Positions 25,575 through 35,715 of a DNA stretch of 59,024 bases are shown in pieces; the first letter of the stretch is position 1; each line of letters begins with the position of its first letter. Source of the stretch: Alphaproteobacteria bacterium (GTDB lineage: Bacteria; Pseudomonadota; Alphaproteobacteria; Micavibrionales; CSBR16-224). Below the pieces are notes generated by a model. The model was not told the DNA's origin. It worked only from the letters and a program-made list of their open reading frames with translations, and made no database searches. The translations under genes were made by a program, and so were the position numbers. Location: assembly GCA_021775895.1 (NCBI GenBank), contig JAJFGX010000089.1, forward strand, positions 1-59,024. Direction: 5' to 3'.

Positions 25575-26117
25575 ATGAATGATACAATTATTACAATTCT
25601 TTTATCCTTTACTGTTTTATTACTGCTTGTTGCACTTTTCAATGAATATTATCAATGGCGTGTTGGAGTATGTTGTATGCCAACCGTTCCAAAAGTTCGT
25701 GAAGAGATAATAAAACTTATTCAGGAGTATGGCTCAGATCAACACAAAAATATAGTAGAACTTGGTTGTGGCTGGGGTGGTCTTGCTATTGCTGCAGCAA
25801 AAAGCAATCCTGATAAGCATATCACAGGTGTTGAGCTATCACTTTTCCCTTATATTTTTTCAAAGCTCAGAATAAAGCCAAGCAATACTAGTATAGTTCA
25901 TAAGAATATTTACAACTTCAACTTAGCAGAATCAGATATTGTGCTATGCTATCTATCAAACAGTCATATGAAGAATTTAGAAGAGAAGATGACATCAGAA
26001 CTTAAATCTGGGAGTATAGTTATTAGCAGCACTTTTGTTTTTGCAAAAAAACAACCTCATAAAATAATTACTCTATCTGGTATATATGAAACAAAAATCT
26101 ACATTTATTTATTTTAA
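25575..26117 (+). CDS. Membrane-anchored class I methyltransferase (FAM173-like)
   Basis: The 180-residue protein starts with one membrane helix (about 3-22), then MPTVPKVREEIIKLI, then a short class I SAM-dependent methyltransferase core with motif I VELGCGWGG. A VLCYLSNS strand and the NLEEKMTSELKSGSIVIS segment follow. The single helix plus compact core resembles FAM173/ATPSCKMT lysine methyltransferases, which modify an ATP synthase c-type subunit; that substrate is not shown here. GAGG lies rather far upstream of the ATG at 25575. Confidence 0.65.
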   Translation: MNDTIITILLSFTVLLLLVALFNEYYQWRVGVCCMPTVPKVREEIIKLIQEYGSDQHKNIVELGCGWGGLAIAAAKSNPDKHITGVELSLFPYIFSKLRIKPSNTSIVHKNIYNFNLAESDIVLCYLSNSHMKNLEEKMTSELKSGSIVISSTFVFAKKQPHKIITLSGIYETKIYIYLF

Positions 26118-26164
26118 GTATATATAATGAATGTAGGATAAAAACAAAAAAAAGGTTTAAGCCA

Positions 26165-27613
26165 ATAGTAGTCTCCTTTCGTCCCGTATTTTTTGCTCTA
26201 GGCGTATTGTTAAGCATATTGTCTGTAACAATGCTGGCGCCTACAATAATTGACCTAATTGACCAGAATGATGACTGGAAAGCTTTTGCTGTTGCTCAAA
26301 TCTCTACAGCTTTTTTTGGTATTTTATTAACTCTACTTACATACCAAAAAGATTTTAATATTAGAATGAGGGAAGCCTTCCTCTTAACCAATATAAGCTG
26401 GCTTGTAATTGCCGCTTTTGGAGCTTTACCATTTTGTTTTTCTGAGCTTGGCATTTCATATACAGATTCTTTCTTTGAAGCCATGTCAGGCATTACAACA
26501 ACTGGGGCAACCATAATGACTGACTTAGACAATGCCCCCCGTGGGCTATTGCTATGGCGGGCTATTTTAGAATGGCTTGGTGGAGTTGGAATATTGGTGA
26601 TGGCTCTATCGATTCTACCTCTTTTACACGTAGGTGGTATGCAACTTTTTAAAGCCGAATCGCTTGATGTTGAAAAAGTCCTGCCAAGTGCGGCTCAAAT
26701 AGCTGCTTCAATCGGTATTATCTATCTTATGCTTACAGCAATTTGCGCTGCAGTCTATGCGGTGTTAGGAATGAGTCGCTTTGATGCCTTAACCCACGCA
26801 ATGACGACAATTGCAACAGGTGGCTTCTCAACCCATGATGAATCGATTGGTTTTTTTAATAGTAGTAGTATTGATTACGCCGCTACATTTTTTATGATAG
26901 CTAGTAGCCTACCATTTTTACTTTATTTGCGAGCAGTTAGAGGGAACTTAAAACCATTATTCAGCGATGGGCAAGTAAAGTGGTTTTTAAGTATTGTCGC
27001 AACATCTATTGCCTTTGTATTTATACATTTAATTATCACACAGGGTATGGGAGTCCTTGATGCTTTGCGTTATGCTAGCTTCAACACTGTATCTGTCATT
27101 ACAGGTACAGGCTATGCTACTGCTGATTACAGCCTATGGGGAGGATTTATCCTCGCTTTATTCTTTTTCCTGATGTGTGTAGGTGGTTGTGCTGGCTCTA
27201 CTACTTGCGGAATAAAAATCTTTCGTTTTCAAGTCTTACATGAGATATCAAAGGCTCAAATTAAGAAGTTACTAATGCCTCATGCAGTATTAAGACCATA
27301 TTACAATGGGAAGCCTGTTTCTTCAGATGTACAAATGTCTGTAATGGCTTTTTTCTTTTTGTTTGCCTTATGTTTTTCTGCAGTAACTATTTTACTTCAT
27401 ATAACAGGACTTGATTTCCTTACTGCAATGTCAGGAGCCGTGACAGCAATTTCTAATGTTGGTCCAGGATTAGGCGATACAATTGGACCTGCTGGTACAT
27501 TTGCTACTCTACCAGATAGTGCAAAATGGATTTTATCAACTGCAATGATTCTGGGAAGGCTAGAGCTTTTTACTCTATTAGTTATGTTCTCACCTTACTT
27601 TTGGCAAAAGTGA
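26165..27613 (+). CDS. trkH: TrkH-type potassium transporter, apparent AUA start
   Basis: TrkH forms the K+ pore of the Trk uptake system with cytoplasmic TrkA (not in the window). The frame has repeated pore motifs (GITTTGATIM, TIATGGFST, NTVSVITGTGYAT, AISNVGPGLG) and about ten membrane helices. The first standard start is TTG at 26207, inside the first helix. Upstream the frame stays open and encodes SFRPVFFALGVLLSIL, the expected TrkH N terminus, with AAGG nine bases before an ATA at 26165. No ATG or GTG exists there. The coordinate given assumes ATA initiation; a mutated start or TTG initiation at 26207 are alternatives. The 3' end overlaps the TlpA gene by 24 bases. Confidence 0.85.
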   Translation: MVVSFRPVFFALGVLLSILSVTMLAPTIIDLIDQNDDWKAFAVAQISTAFFGILLTLLTYQKDFNIRMREAFLLTNISWLVIAAFGALPFCFSELGISYTDSFFEAMSGITTTGATIMTDLDNAPRGLLLWRAILEWLGGVGILVMALSILPLLHVGGMQLFKAESLDVEKVLPSAAQIAASIGIIYLMLTAICAAVYAVLGMSRFDALTHAMTTIATGGFSTHDESIGFFNSSSIDYAATFFMIASSLPFLLYLRAVRGNLKPLFSDGQVKWFLSIVATSIAFVFIHLIITQGMGVLDALRYASFNTVSVITGTGYATADYSLWGGFILALFFFLMCVGGCAGSTTCGIKIFRFQVLHEISKAQIKKLLMPHAVLRPYYNGKPVSSDVQMSVMAFFFLFALCFSAVTILLHITGLDFLTAMSGAVTAISNVGPGLGDTIGPAGTFATLPDSAKWILSTAMILGRLELFTLLVMFSPYFWQK

Positions 27614-28237
27614 TTTAATAGCCCTATGTGTTTTCTTTGTTCTCCAATTTATAGAGCCTTTAACACTGTAAATTAACTCACCTGTAGGACTTATAAACAA
27701 TGTTTCTGGTACAGACTCAGGCTTATACTGTGTTTTTACAGTATGCCTATTATCTATATATAATGGCTCTATTTTAAGCTTGTTTTCTTTCAAAAAATTA
27801 CGTGTTTTTACAGGGTTTCTTGTATCTAGAGATAATGCAATGAATTCAACTGGCTTATCTTTATATGCTTTTTTTGTCGCTGTAAACTCATGCAACTCTT
27901 TTGCACAAGTACTACAACTTGTACGCCATAAGTTCAAAACAACTAACTTTCCTCGCAAATCTGACAAAGCAACATCTCGCCCTGCGTCAATATCGGTAAA
28001 AATTAATTCTCTTTTAAATTTAGCCTGCCTTTGGTTGGTTTCATTTATTTCAGGCTCTACCAACTTAATTTCATTAACTGTTTTGTCAATTTTTTCCGTG
28101 GTTATAATATCCTTATTTTTTTGAACTTTAGTAGCAGAACTATAATGTGAATATATACCACCTAAGTACTTACCACCAAAGAACCCTAAAGCAATCAATA
28201 CTACAGTAGCAATTATTGTAATGTTTTTACTTGCCAT
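27590..28237 (-). CDS. TlpA/ResA-like membrane-anchored thiol-disulfide protein
   Basis: The 215-residue protein has an N-terminal membrane anchor (about 7-29), a charged linker, and a thioredoxin-fold domain (about 75-210) with active site Cys108-Ser-Thr-Cys111 in WRTSCSTCAKE and a cis-proline motif SVPETLF. Such proteins reduce or transfer disulfides in the periplasm, often for cytochrome c maturation; no cytochrome genes are nearby. In many alphaproteobacteria a TlpA gene neighbours argH, the small lipoprotein gene and lysA; here only the small lipoprotein remains. Confidence 0.85.
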   Translation of the reverse strand: MASKNITIIATVVLIALGFFGGKYLGGIYSHYSSATKVQKNKDIITTEKIDKTVNEIKLVEPEINETNQRQAKFKRELIFTDIDAGRDVALSDLRGKLVVLNLWRTSCSTCAKELHEFTATKKAYKDKPVEFIALSLDTRNPVKTRNFLKENKLKIEPLYIDNRHTVKTQYKPESVPETLFISPTGELIYSVKGSINWRTKKTHRAIKSLLPKVR

Positions 28238-28289
28238 CTCTTAATCTCCCATCTAAATATAGTAATCGTAGAAAATTTAAAGGATACTC

Positions 28290-28436
28290 ATGTTTAGAGC
28301 AATACCTACATATATATATATTATTTTATTTTTAGTTTCTGTTAGCCTTGGTGGTTGCGGCATAAGACCATCTGAGGTTATTCTACCCAATGATAGCCCA
28401 CATAGTCAATTTCCCAACACCTACCCTAGCCCATAA
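28290..28436 (+). CDS. Very small lipoprotein (48 aa), LptM/YifL-like
   Basis: AGGA lies 5 bases before the ATG. The 48-residue product is a hydrophobic signal (about 5-20) followed by a lipobox-like SLGGC at Cys23, then a short proline-rich tail (GIRPSEVILPNDSPH, ending NTYPSP). This matches the tiny LptM/YifL lipoproteins usually encoded just upstream of lysA. In E. coli LptM assists LptD assembly; function here is by analogy only. lysA and argH are absent from this position. Confidence 0.7.
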   Translation: MFRAIPTYIYIILFLVSVSLGGCGIRPSEVILPNDSPHSQFPNTYPSP

Positions 28437-28455
28437 AATATAATCTTATAAAATA

Positions 28456-28483
28456 TTGACTTTTAAAGCTGTTTATTTGATAT
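28456..28483 (+). promoter_or_regulatory. Possible promoter of the OmpA-like lipoprotein gene
   Basis: TTGACT (28456-28461), 16-base spacer, TGATAT (28478-28483). The -10 is imperfect. Confidence 0.35.
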
Positions 28484-28562
28484 TTACGCTTGTTTAAATA
28501 AAACTAACTAGATATTATACGAATTGTTATAAAAATAATGAATATTTTAGGATAAATAAACC

Positions 28563-29816
28563 ATGACAAAACAAGCTTCTTTATTAACGATACCTGCTGC
28601 TCTTGCTTTATTAGCCTTATCTGGCTGTCACCCGTCAGAACAAAGCTCATTTGAGTGGTCAAAGCATAAGCAACATGCTATTTCTCCAAGTCGTCCATCT
28701 CTTGTCTTAAGTGATTCTGATGGTAGTAGACAAATTCAATCAGGAAGTAAAGATTCTCGTGTTTTATACTATCCAGGCTCAAAAGACCTATATAATGGCA
28801 GAGCAAATAATTCAGCTAGCCCACAAAATAATGCTGTAACAATGGATATAGCCCCATCACGTAGCAGCGATTACAAGCAACCACGAATTGATACGCTTGT
28901 TGGACGTAAAGTTAAAGAAATACATAAAGAGTTACTGTCACTAGAAACTATTATAAATAAGCATGACGCTCGAATGTCACATTTACAAACAAAAGGTGAT
29001 TTAGCCACTGGTAATTATTACTCTTTATTGGCCGTCATTAACTCTTATCTACAATCAGGAACAACCCCTGGCAATCCTGAACTAGTTGATATGTGGAACA
29101 ATGCAGGAACACACCTTGAAGAGCTTACAGAAAGTGCTAGTAACCTTGGTGAACTCTCAAATGATATCGCACAAACAGCATCAAAAGCTTCTTTCTTGCA
29201 AGATTCAACGCATGCTACTTTTGGTTTATCTGGTGCAATTGAGGAAGATCATCAAAACCTAACCGCTTTAGAAGACCAAGTAGGACAGTCTGTAACTAGA
29301 CTTAATCGCATGTTAAACGTAATTAATGATGAAATAAATCGTCGCAATTCGTACCTACGTACCGAAAGACTAAACATGCAAACTCTATCTTTAGCAATTG
29401 CTAATGGTGAAATGTATGGTCAAAGCATGTCTAGCAGGCTTTTTGCTAGAGTTTCAGACGCACAAGATGGTTTTTCAAACTCTGATGGTTTTAAAGCTCC
29501 ACCAGCATCGCCAACTAAGCGTCCATTAGTAATTATCCGCTTCAATAAGCCTGATGTTCAATATAAACAGCCTCTTTATGCTGCGTTAAGTCAAGCTATA
29601 GAAAAATATCCAGCTGTACAATTTGATATTATTTCTGTTACGCCAGAAACTAATAATCCTGCAGAAACTGCTCTATTTTTAGCTAGTGCTCGCCGTAGCA
29701 GTGAAGACGTTCTACGTAGCATGACACAAATGGGCGTTCCAACAGAACGTATACAAATGGGCAATGCTACTGATTCAAATGTCTCTGATAATGAAGTGCA
29801 TTTATATATTCGCTAA
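28563..29816 (+). CDS. Lipoprotein with helical middle and OmpA-like C terminus
   Basis: AGGATAAATAAACC precedes the ATG. The 417-residue protein has a lipoprotein signal ending LALSGC (Cys22), a low-complexity region (about 25-100), a long helical coiled-coil region (about 110-285), and a C-terminal alpha/beta domain (about 318-417: RPLVIIRFNKPDVQYKQPLY, ending NEVHLYIR). The last part resembles a degenerate OmpA-type peptidoglycan-binding fold. It is likely anchored in the outer membrane or inner leaflet of the envelope. Exact function is unknown. Confidence 0.7.
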   Translation: MTKQASLLTIPAALALLALSGCHPSEQSSFEWSKHKQHAISPSRPSLVLSDSDGSRQIQSGSKDSRVLYYPGSKDLYNGRANNSASPQNNAVTMDIAPSRSSDYKQPRIDTLVGRKVKEIHKELLSLETIINKHDARMSHLQTKGDLATGNYYSLLAVINSYLQSGTTPGNPELVDMWNNAGTHLEELTESASNLGELSNDIAQTASKASFLQDSTHATFGLSGAIEEDHQNLTALEDQVGQSVTRLNRMLNVINDEINRRNSYLRTERLNMQTLSLAIANGEMYGQSMSSRLFARVSDAQDGFSNSDGFKAPPASPTKRPLVIIRFNKPDVQYKQPLYAALSQAIEKYPAVQFDIISVTPETNNPAETALFLASARRSSEDVLRSMTQMGVPTERIQMGNATDSNVSDNEVHLYIR

Positions 29817-29825
29817 ATTATAAAT

Positions 29826-31649
29826 ATGATACTTGGATATTTTATAAAGAACTCGTCAATAGCAATAAACTCTCTTGGCATTGATTCAGTGAAATACACT
29901 GCAAAAAGGTTCACACTAGCCTCAATATTTATAGCCATAAATACTATACTCATCTTATTAATGATTCATGGCCTAAAGCATAAAGAAATGCTTGCCTTAA
30001 CAGCATCTATTTTTTATGGCACTGTTATGAGTATCTCATTTACTCTATTTTTAGAAACACATAAGCAAACTCTAGAAAAATACCGTGGAATACGTATCTT
30101 TGATATCATTTCTATTATATTTGTATCTATTTCCTATCTTCTTTTTATGAATGCTGAATACCATATTTCATTGATGCTGATTGGTTTTGGTTTGCTTCTC
30201 TCTATTTTATATGCACCTTATATTTTCCTTAAAATAGATGGTGATGAATTTTCTAAATTTTTTACAGAGGTGAATTTATCTCTATTCTTCACTGGAATAA
30301 CGACTCTAATACTATGTTTAGGAATAACCGCAATTATAGCGAGCATTCAGTATTTATTTGGTATTATTGCATTAAACGCTTTATATTTCTATGTATGGAT
30401 TTTTGGCTATGTATTCTTTGCGCCTTTCTACTTATTATCTTTAGTGCCAAAAAACCTACGTTTCTTGTCTAGTGATGAGTATGAGCATCCAAAATTTATA
30501 AAGTTCGTTGTAAATAATATGCTATCGCCGCTACTGATTGTATATATGTTTATATTGTACATATACATCATAAAGATAATTATTATATGGGAGCTGCCAA
30601 AAGGAAATTTAGCCTATATAGTTTCATGGTTTGGTGCAAAAGGTACTATTACCTATTTATTAGCTTATTCTATACGAGAGCAAGGAAATATCTGGCTACA
30701 GCTTGTGTGTAAATATTTCTATCATGCCTTAATAATCCCTATAATATTACTAGCTGTTGGTATATGGGTGCGTATAGATCAATATGGTATAACTGAGCCT
30801 AGATATCTTGTTATGCTTACTACAATATGGTTGAGTGGCTCTGCTGGCTATATGATTATTTCTAAATCTAAAAAATTAGAAGTAATTCCTATTTTTCTTA
30901 GCCTATTGCTTATCATAGCCTCTATTGGGCCATTAAGTGCTTTTAATGTTTCTGCTCACAGCCAAGTCTCTAGGCTAGAAGTCTACCTGAAAGAAAATAA
31001 TATTCTAGTTAATAATAAAATTAAGAAAACTGAAGTTGAAATTAATTTTGATGAAGAAAAAGAAATTGGCTCAATTCTATGGTATTTAATCAAAACAAAT
31101 AAAGATGAATACATAAAAGAATGGTTTTTAAAAACTGACCATATAAATATAGATGATGACTTAAATGTATACGCCATGGAAAAAACAAAAAATATTATGA
31201 ATGATATGGGCTTAACTTATATTGATTATTATAGATCTGTTAAACAAAGACCCTCAAGCCATGTCAGCACAAAGGGTGGGTACTCTCATGTAGCCATACC
31301 ATTGGAAAAATATGATTACTTAATAAACATTGGCCGTCAAAATATTGTTAGTGATAAATGGCTTAACGAATTTCATATACCAAATACAAACAGCCTAAAA
31401 CTAGACAATGATGTTGTAAAAATAGAAATTATAGACTACATAACCATGATTATAACCTCACCAAAAGGTGATGAAGTTACTTTTGATCTAGCTGAGTTAT
31501 TCTCTAAAGAATGGACTGAAAATATTAAAATGTCAGATACAAATGGCAATTTCAGTGCCGAAATTGAAGTCAAACGTGCTAATGGTCGTTTAACAGACAA
31601 AGAATATAAGTTAAAGTTTATTGATTTTATACTTTTTGTTTCCTACTAG
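29826..31649 (+). CDS. DUF4153-like polytopic membrane protein
   Basis: The 607-residue protein has about eleven hydrophobic helices in the first ~385 residues and a soluble C-terminal part of about 220 residues rich in Lys, Glu and Asn. The helix pattern, aromatic-rich loops, and positions such as [20 protein letters not shown] fit DUF4153 family proteins of unknown function. It starts 9 bases after the OmpA-like lipoprotein and is probably cotranscribed. The stop overlaps aroF-class gene on the other strand by 4 bases. Confidence 0.65.
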   Translation: MILGYFIKNSSIAINSLGIDSVKYTAKRFTLASIFIAINTILILLMIHGLKHKEMLALTASIFYGTVMSISFTLFLETHKQTLEKYRGIRIFDIISIIFVSISYLLFMNAEYHISLMLIGFGLLLSILYAPYIFLKIDGDEFSKFFTEVNLSLFFTGITTLILCLGITAIIASIQYLFGIIALNALYFYVWIFGYVFFAPFYLLSLVPKNLRFLSSDEYEHPKFIKFVVNNMLSPLLIVYMFILYIYIIKIIIIWELPKGNLAYIVSWFGAKGTITYLLAYSIREQGNIWLQLVCKYFYHALIIPIILLAVGIWVRIDQYGITEPRYLVMLTTIWLSGSAGYMIISKSKKLEVIPIFLSLLLIIASIGPLSAFNVSAHSQVSRLEVYLKENNILVNNKIKKTEVEINFDEEKEIGSILWYLIKTNKDEYIKEWFLKTDHINIDDDLNVYAMEKTKNIMNDMGLTYIDYYRSVKQRPSSHVSTKGGYSHVAIPLEKYDYLINIGRQNIVSDKWLNEFHIPNTNSLKLDNDVVKIEIIDYITMIITSPKGDEVTFDLAELFSKEWTENIKMSDTNGNFSAEIEVKRANGRLTDKEYKLKFIDFILFVSY

Positions 31650-33007
31650 CCACTGTCTACAGCAGCACAAAGTTCTTCTGCCATCTGAAAAGCAAGCTCC
31701 AATGATTGCCTAGCATTAAGCCTAGGATCGCAATGAGTATGATAACGCAAAGATAAATCTATATCTGTAATATCATCAGCTCCACCAGTGCATTCGGTCA
31801 CATTCTGCCCTGTCATTTCCAAATGAATTCCACCTGCCCAGCTATTTTCAGCCTTATGTATTGCAAAGAATTGTCTAATTTCTTCTAGAATATTATTAAA
31901 CTGCCTTGTTTTATATCCAGTAGAAGACTTAATCGTATTACCATGCATAGGGTCACAAACCCAATTAACTATACGTCCTTCATTTTGCACCCTATTAATT
32001 AACTTAGCTAAATGATCACCAATTTTTTCATGTCCAAATCTAGTAATTATACTAATGCGTCCTGCTTCATTTTTTGGATTTAGAATATCTATTAGTTTAA
32101 TCAACTCATCATCATTCATTGTTTCTCCACATTTAACGCCAATTGGGTTGTTAATGCCTCGCATAAATTCTACATGTGCTCCATCTAATTGACGGGTACG
32201 ATCACCAAGCCATAAAAAATGCGCTGATACATCATACCAGTTGTCAGTTGTGCTATCTCTACGAGTAAGAGCCTGCTCGTACGGTAAAAGCAATGCTTCA
32301 TGTGAAGTATAAAACTCTGTTTCTTTAACAATATTTGTTGTGTTAACATCAACTCCAACAGCTGTCAAAAATGCCAAAGCATGCTCAATGTTCTTTGCAA
32401 TACTAAGGTATTTTTCACCTTGTGGGCTATCTGCTGCAAAGTTCAAAATCCATTGTTTTACTCTATGAAGATCTGCATAGCCACCATGAGCAAAGGAACG
32501 CAACAAGTTTAAAGTTGAAGTAGATTGATGATATGCTTGCAAAATTCTATCTGGATTAGGCGTACGTTCCTCAGCTGAAAAACCAAAACCATTGATAATA
32601 TCGCCTCTATAAGATGGTAAAGTAATATCTCCTTGAATTTCACTATTCCCAGAGCGTGGTTTTGCGAACTGCCCTGCCATACGTCCAATTTTAATTACAG
32701 GTACACGAGCGGCAAAAGTTAAAATAACTGCAATTTGTAAAATAACACGAAAAGTATCACGAATATTCTTTGAGTGAAACTCAGCAAAACTTTCTGCACA
32801 ATCACCTGCTTGCAACACAAAAGCTTTGCCCATCGCAGCCTCTGCTAAGTGATTTTTTAATGTCCTGCTTTCGCCTGCAAAAACTAATGGTGGCATATTA
32901 CTTAATGTTTCTAATGTCCTATTAAAACTTGCCTTATCTTTATATTCTGGCATTTGTTCAGCTGGCTTATTTTGCCAACTTGTTGGGCTCCAATTATTTT
33001 CAGTCAC
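31646..33007 (-). CDS. 3-deoxy-7-phosphoheptulonate synthase, class II
   Basis: This enzyme condenses phosphoenolpyruvate and erythrose 4-phosphate, the first step of the shikimate pathway. The 453-residue length and motifs are class II (plant/Mycobacterium/alphaproteobacterial type): [19 protein letters not shown] at the start, [24 protein letters not shown], and [10 protein letters not shown]. The C-terminal metal-site segment [18 protein letters not shown] is also present. No other aromatic pathway gene is in the window. Confidence 0.95.
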   Translation of the reverse strand: MTENNWSPTSWQNKPAEQMPEYKDKASFNRTLETLSNMPPLVFAGESRTLKNHLAEAAMGKAFVLQAGDCAESFAEFHSKNIRDTFRVILQIAVILTFAARVPVIKIGRMAGQFAKPRSGNSEIQGDITLPSYRGDIINGFGFSAEERTPNPDRILQAYHQSTSTLNLLRSFAHGGYADLHRVKQWILNFAADSPQGEKYLSIAKNIEHALAFLTAVGVDVNTTNIVKETEFYTSHEALLLPYEQALTRRDSTTDNWYDVSAHFLWLGDRTRQLDGAHVEFMRGINNPIGVKCGETMNDDELIKLIDILNPKNEAGRISIITRFGHEKIGDHLAKLINRVQNEGRIVNWVCDPMHGNTIKSSTGYKTRQFNNILEEIRQFFAIHKAENSWAGGIHLEMTGQNVTECTGGADDITDIDLSLRYHTHCDPRLNARQSLELAFQMAEELCAAVDSG

Positions 33008-33026
33008 TATTATATATCCTTATATC

Positions 33027-33055
33027 TTGGTAAAATCTAATCTATATGCTAGCAT
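33027..33055 (+). promoter_or_regulatory. sbcB promoter (extended -10)
   Basis: TTGGTA (33027-33032), 17-base spacer ending in TGC, TAGCAT (33050-33055), about 50 bases before the ATG. Confidence 0.45.
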
Positions 33056-33103
33056 AACAGATAAACTATTAAACAATTATTTACGAAAGGAAATATACTC
33101 ATC

Positions 33104-34681
33104 ATGTATATTTTTTATGATCTTGAGACCTCTGATTTAGACAAGAATTTTAGTCAAATACTACAAATTGGTTTAATTTACGCTGATAAAGACCTGAATA
33201 TTATTGAAGAAAAAGAAATTACCTGCAAGCGTTCCCCGTGGATTTTACCATCTCCATCGGCTCTATTAATTACTGGGTTTGCTCCTGAACAATTAGAAAA
33301 GAATAAAAATAGCCAGTTTGATTTGTTAACAGAGCTTGAGAAATGGCTAAACGAAAAAAAGTGGCCTTTAATTTTTGCAGGCTATAACAGCACAAAATTT
33401 GACGACCCTTTTCTACAAAACTGTCGTCACCAAAACCTACAAGAACCTTTTATAAGCTCCATGAGTAAAAAATGGGGCGATGAACGTAACTCAAAAATTG
33501 ACATTATAACCATGGTTAAAGCAGTCGCTATTTTTGCGCCTGAAATATTAACTTTAAATGAGAAGAATACATATGGAACTAAATCCATGGCTCTTGGAAT
33601 AGTATGTCGCCAAAATAATATTAACCTTAGTGAAGAGGCTGCTCACGATGCTATTGCAGATGTTCGTGCAACGCTAGATCTAGCAAAAAAAATTAAGTCC
33701 GAAGCTCCAAAAGTTTGGGAGCAAATGATGACAATGCGTAGTAAAGATAAAGTAGATTATTTCTTAAAGGAAAACCCAGTATTCGGCTATAGCTACGCCC
33801 CTAGGCGTGGTCAATTTATTAGTGACAATATTATTGCTACCTCAATTGCTCAAGCTGCAAACTATGCTAATGAACAAATTGTATTTGACCTTAGCTTTGA
33901 CCCAGCCGAGTACATAAATAAATCTATTGAAGAATTAACAGAGCTAATGAAAGTGGAATCAGATGAGCATGTAACTCATCCATTACGTATTGTTAAAAAA
34001 AATCAACAACCTGTACTAATGCCTTTTGATATGTCTGGCACAATAACCCCTGATAATATCGATGAAGATACATTAAAACAAAGAGCAGAAATGATAAGCA
34101 AGAATCCAGTTTTTCAAAAAAATGTTGCAATAGCAGCTGATAAAGCTAGACCTGTTTTTGAAAATGGCACTGAGCCAGAACAACAAATGTTTGAATTTAT
34201 AGATAAAGCACATAAGAAAGATTTACAAATGTGGATTAATGAATTTCATGCTGGAAATTGGAAAGAACGACAAGAAACTGTTCAAGATTTTCCAAAAAGA
34301 TTTAAGTTAGCTTTAGAAAAACAGCCATCAATTAAAAGATTCATGAGCTTTGCCATGCGAATTATTTATGCTGATGCACCAGAGGTTATGACAGAAAACA
34401 TGCAACAAAAATACAGTTTAGCACTATTAAAAAGACTGTCTGATACCAATACAGATGTGCCATGGATGACTTTTGAAAAAGTTCGCAACCAACTAAATGA
34501 AGTTGTTGAACTCAGAGACAAAGGGGAAGAGCGTTGGAAGAATATAACTGATAAGCAAGTAGAAGATTTACGGAGTTACTATCTGAGTATTGCAGACAAC
34601 TTATTATCTATAACAGCTAAAAATGATAATAATAAAACATCTGGAAAGTCCAATAATAACCAGCAAAAACCATCGCCTTGA
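33104..34681 (+). CDS. sbcB: Exodeoxyribonuclease I
   Basis: ExoI degrades single-stranded DNA 3' to 5' in recombination and mismatch repair. The 525-residue protein starts with the DEDDh exonuclease domain (YDLETSD, catalytic Asp6 and Glu8; AGYNSTKFDD; the C-terminal catalytic H-x4-D within AAHDAIADVRATL). The SH3-like and helical C-terminal domains of ExoI follow (DPAEYINKSIEEL onward). The C-terminal end is Asn/Lys/Ser-rich. The gene has its own promoter. ExoI is typical of gammaproteobacteria and is less usual in alphaproteobacteria. Confidence 0.9.
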   Translation: MYIFYDLETSDLDKNFSQILQIGLIYADKDLNIIEEKEITCKRSPWILPSPSALLITGFAPEQLEKNKNSQFDLLTELEKWLNEKKWPLIFAGYNSTKFDDPFLQNCRHQNLQEPFISSMSKKWGDERNSKIDIITMVKAVAIFAPEILTLNEKNTYGTKSMALGIVCRQNNINLSEEAAHDAIADVRATLDLAKKIKSEAPKVWEQMMTMRSKDKVDYFLKENPVFGYSYAPRRGQFISDNIIATSIAQAANYANEQIVFDLSFDPAEYINKSIEELTELMKVESDEHVTHPLRIVKKNQQPVLMPFDMSGTITPDNIDEDTLKQRAEMISKNPVFQKNVAIAADKARPVFENGTEPEQQMFEFIDKAHKKDLQMWINEFHAGNWKERQETVQDFPKRFKLALEKQPSIKRFMSFAMRIIYADAPEVMTENMQQKYSLALLKRLSDTNTDVPWMTFEKVRNQLNEVVELRDKGEERWKNITDKQVEDLRSYYLSIADNLLSITAKNDNNKTSGKSNNNQQKPSP

Positions 34682-34695
34682 TTTTATTGTTGTCT

Positions 34696-35151
34696 TTATT
34701 TTTTATGACTTACACGCCTTTTAGCAAAAGCACGAAAATTTCTTTGCTTCTCTAATCTACCTTCCTTAAATTCTTTTTCTGTGTTTTTTATCTCTGTGCA
34801 TATTTCAGCAATTTCTTCACGTTTTGAATCATACATGGGTCTATATTGTTTTTCTATACGCTCAGTATCTGCACCAGCAAGAATTAATATAGCCGCACAA
34901 TCTACATGACCTCTAATAATTGCCCAATCAACTGCACTTCTATTAGCTTCATCTTGTATATTTAAATCAGCTTTTGCTTTTACTAGCAACTCTACACTAT
35001 CTTTGTTACCAAAAAATGTGGCAATAATTAGTGCTGTGTTACCAATATCATCTTTTCCATTTATATTCACACCTTTACTAATTATCTCTTTCAGGCCAAG
35101 GACATTATCCTTTTGAGCACTAGATGTAAAATTCTCAACTAAGTTATTCAT
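34696..35151 (-). CDS. Small ankyrin-repeat protein
   Basis: The start at 35149-35151 has AAGGAG nine bases upstream; a longer frame to 35193 lacks a site. The 151-residue cytoplasmic protein carries about three ankyrin repeats (DDIGNTALIIATFFGNKDSV, DEANRSAVDWAIIRGHVDCA and flanking halves, residues about 15-100), then a charged helical tail ending RRVSHKK. There is no signal peptide. Ankyrin repeats bind proteins; no partner can be named. Confidence 0.8.
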   Translation of the reverse strand: MNNLVENFTSSAQKDNVLGLKEIISKGVNINGKDDIGNTALIIATFFGNKDSVELLVKAKADLNIQDEANRSAVDWAIIRGHVDCAAILILAGADTERIEKQYRPMYDSKREEIAEICTEIKNTEKEFKEGRLEKQRNFRAFAKRRVSHKK

Positions 35152-35236
35152 ACGACAAAACTCCTTAAACATTGTACAAATTAAGCAAACCATACAACAG
35201 TCTTAAGGATATGTCAAGTGAATAATTGTAATTATT

Positions 35237-35689
35237 TTATTTTGAATCAGCTATCATTGCAGTAACGGTAGCTTCAGCACAAATTTTTCCATCAACTTTT
35301 GCCTCACAAGCAAAACGCCATACTCTTCCTCTGGAATGTTCTTTTTTTACATGAATATGCATGCTATCTCCAGGAACGACGACTTTGCGAAACTTTGCTT
35401 TATCTATTGCTAAAAAATATACTAATTTATTGGCTAAATTTTCACCTAAACTATCAACAACCAATATTGCCGAAGTTTGAGCCATAGCCTCAACTATTAA
35501 TACTCCAGGCATCACAGGAGATTCTGGGAAGTGACCTTGAAAGAAATTTTCATTTATAGTTACATTCTTTAATCCTATAGCACTTTCACCTGCTTTAATC
35601 TCTAGCATGCGATCTACCAATAACATAGGGTATCGGTGTGGAAGCATCTCCATAATACGCTTTACATCTATTATATTTTCTCCTGACAT
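35237..35689 (-). CDS. fabZ: 3-hydroxyacyl-ACP dehydratase FabZ
   Basis: FabZ dehydrates 3-hydroxyacyl-ACP in fatty acid elongation and competes with LpxA/LpxD for hydroxyacyl chains. The 150-residue hot-dog protein has [12 protein letters not shown] (catalytic His) and the helix [20 protein letters not shown] (catalytic Glu). GGAGGG precedes the ATG. It follows lpxD by 26 bases and ends the bamA-skp-lpxD-fabZ row; lpxA is elsewhere. Confidence 0.96.
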   Translation of the reverse strand: MSGENIIDVKRIMEMLPHRYPMLLVDRMLEIKAGESAIGLKNVTINENFFQGHFPESPVMPGVLIVEAMAQTSAILVVDSLGENLANKLVYFLAIDKAKFRKVVVPGDSMHIHVKKEHSRGRVWRFACEAKVDGKICAEATVTAMIADSK

Positions 35690-35715
35690 AATAAACCCTC
35701 CATAATAATTAATAT

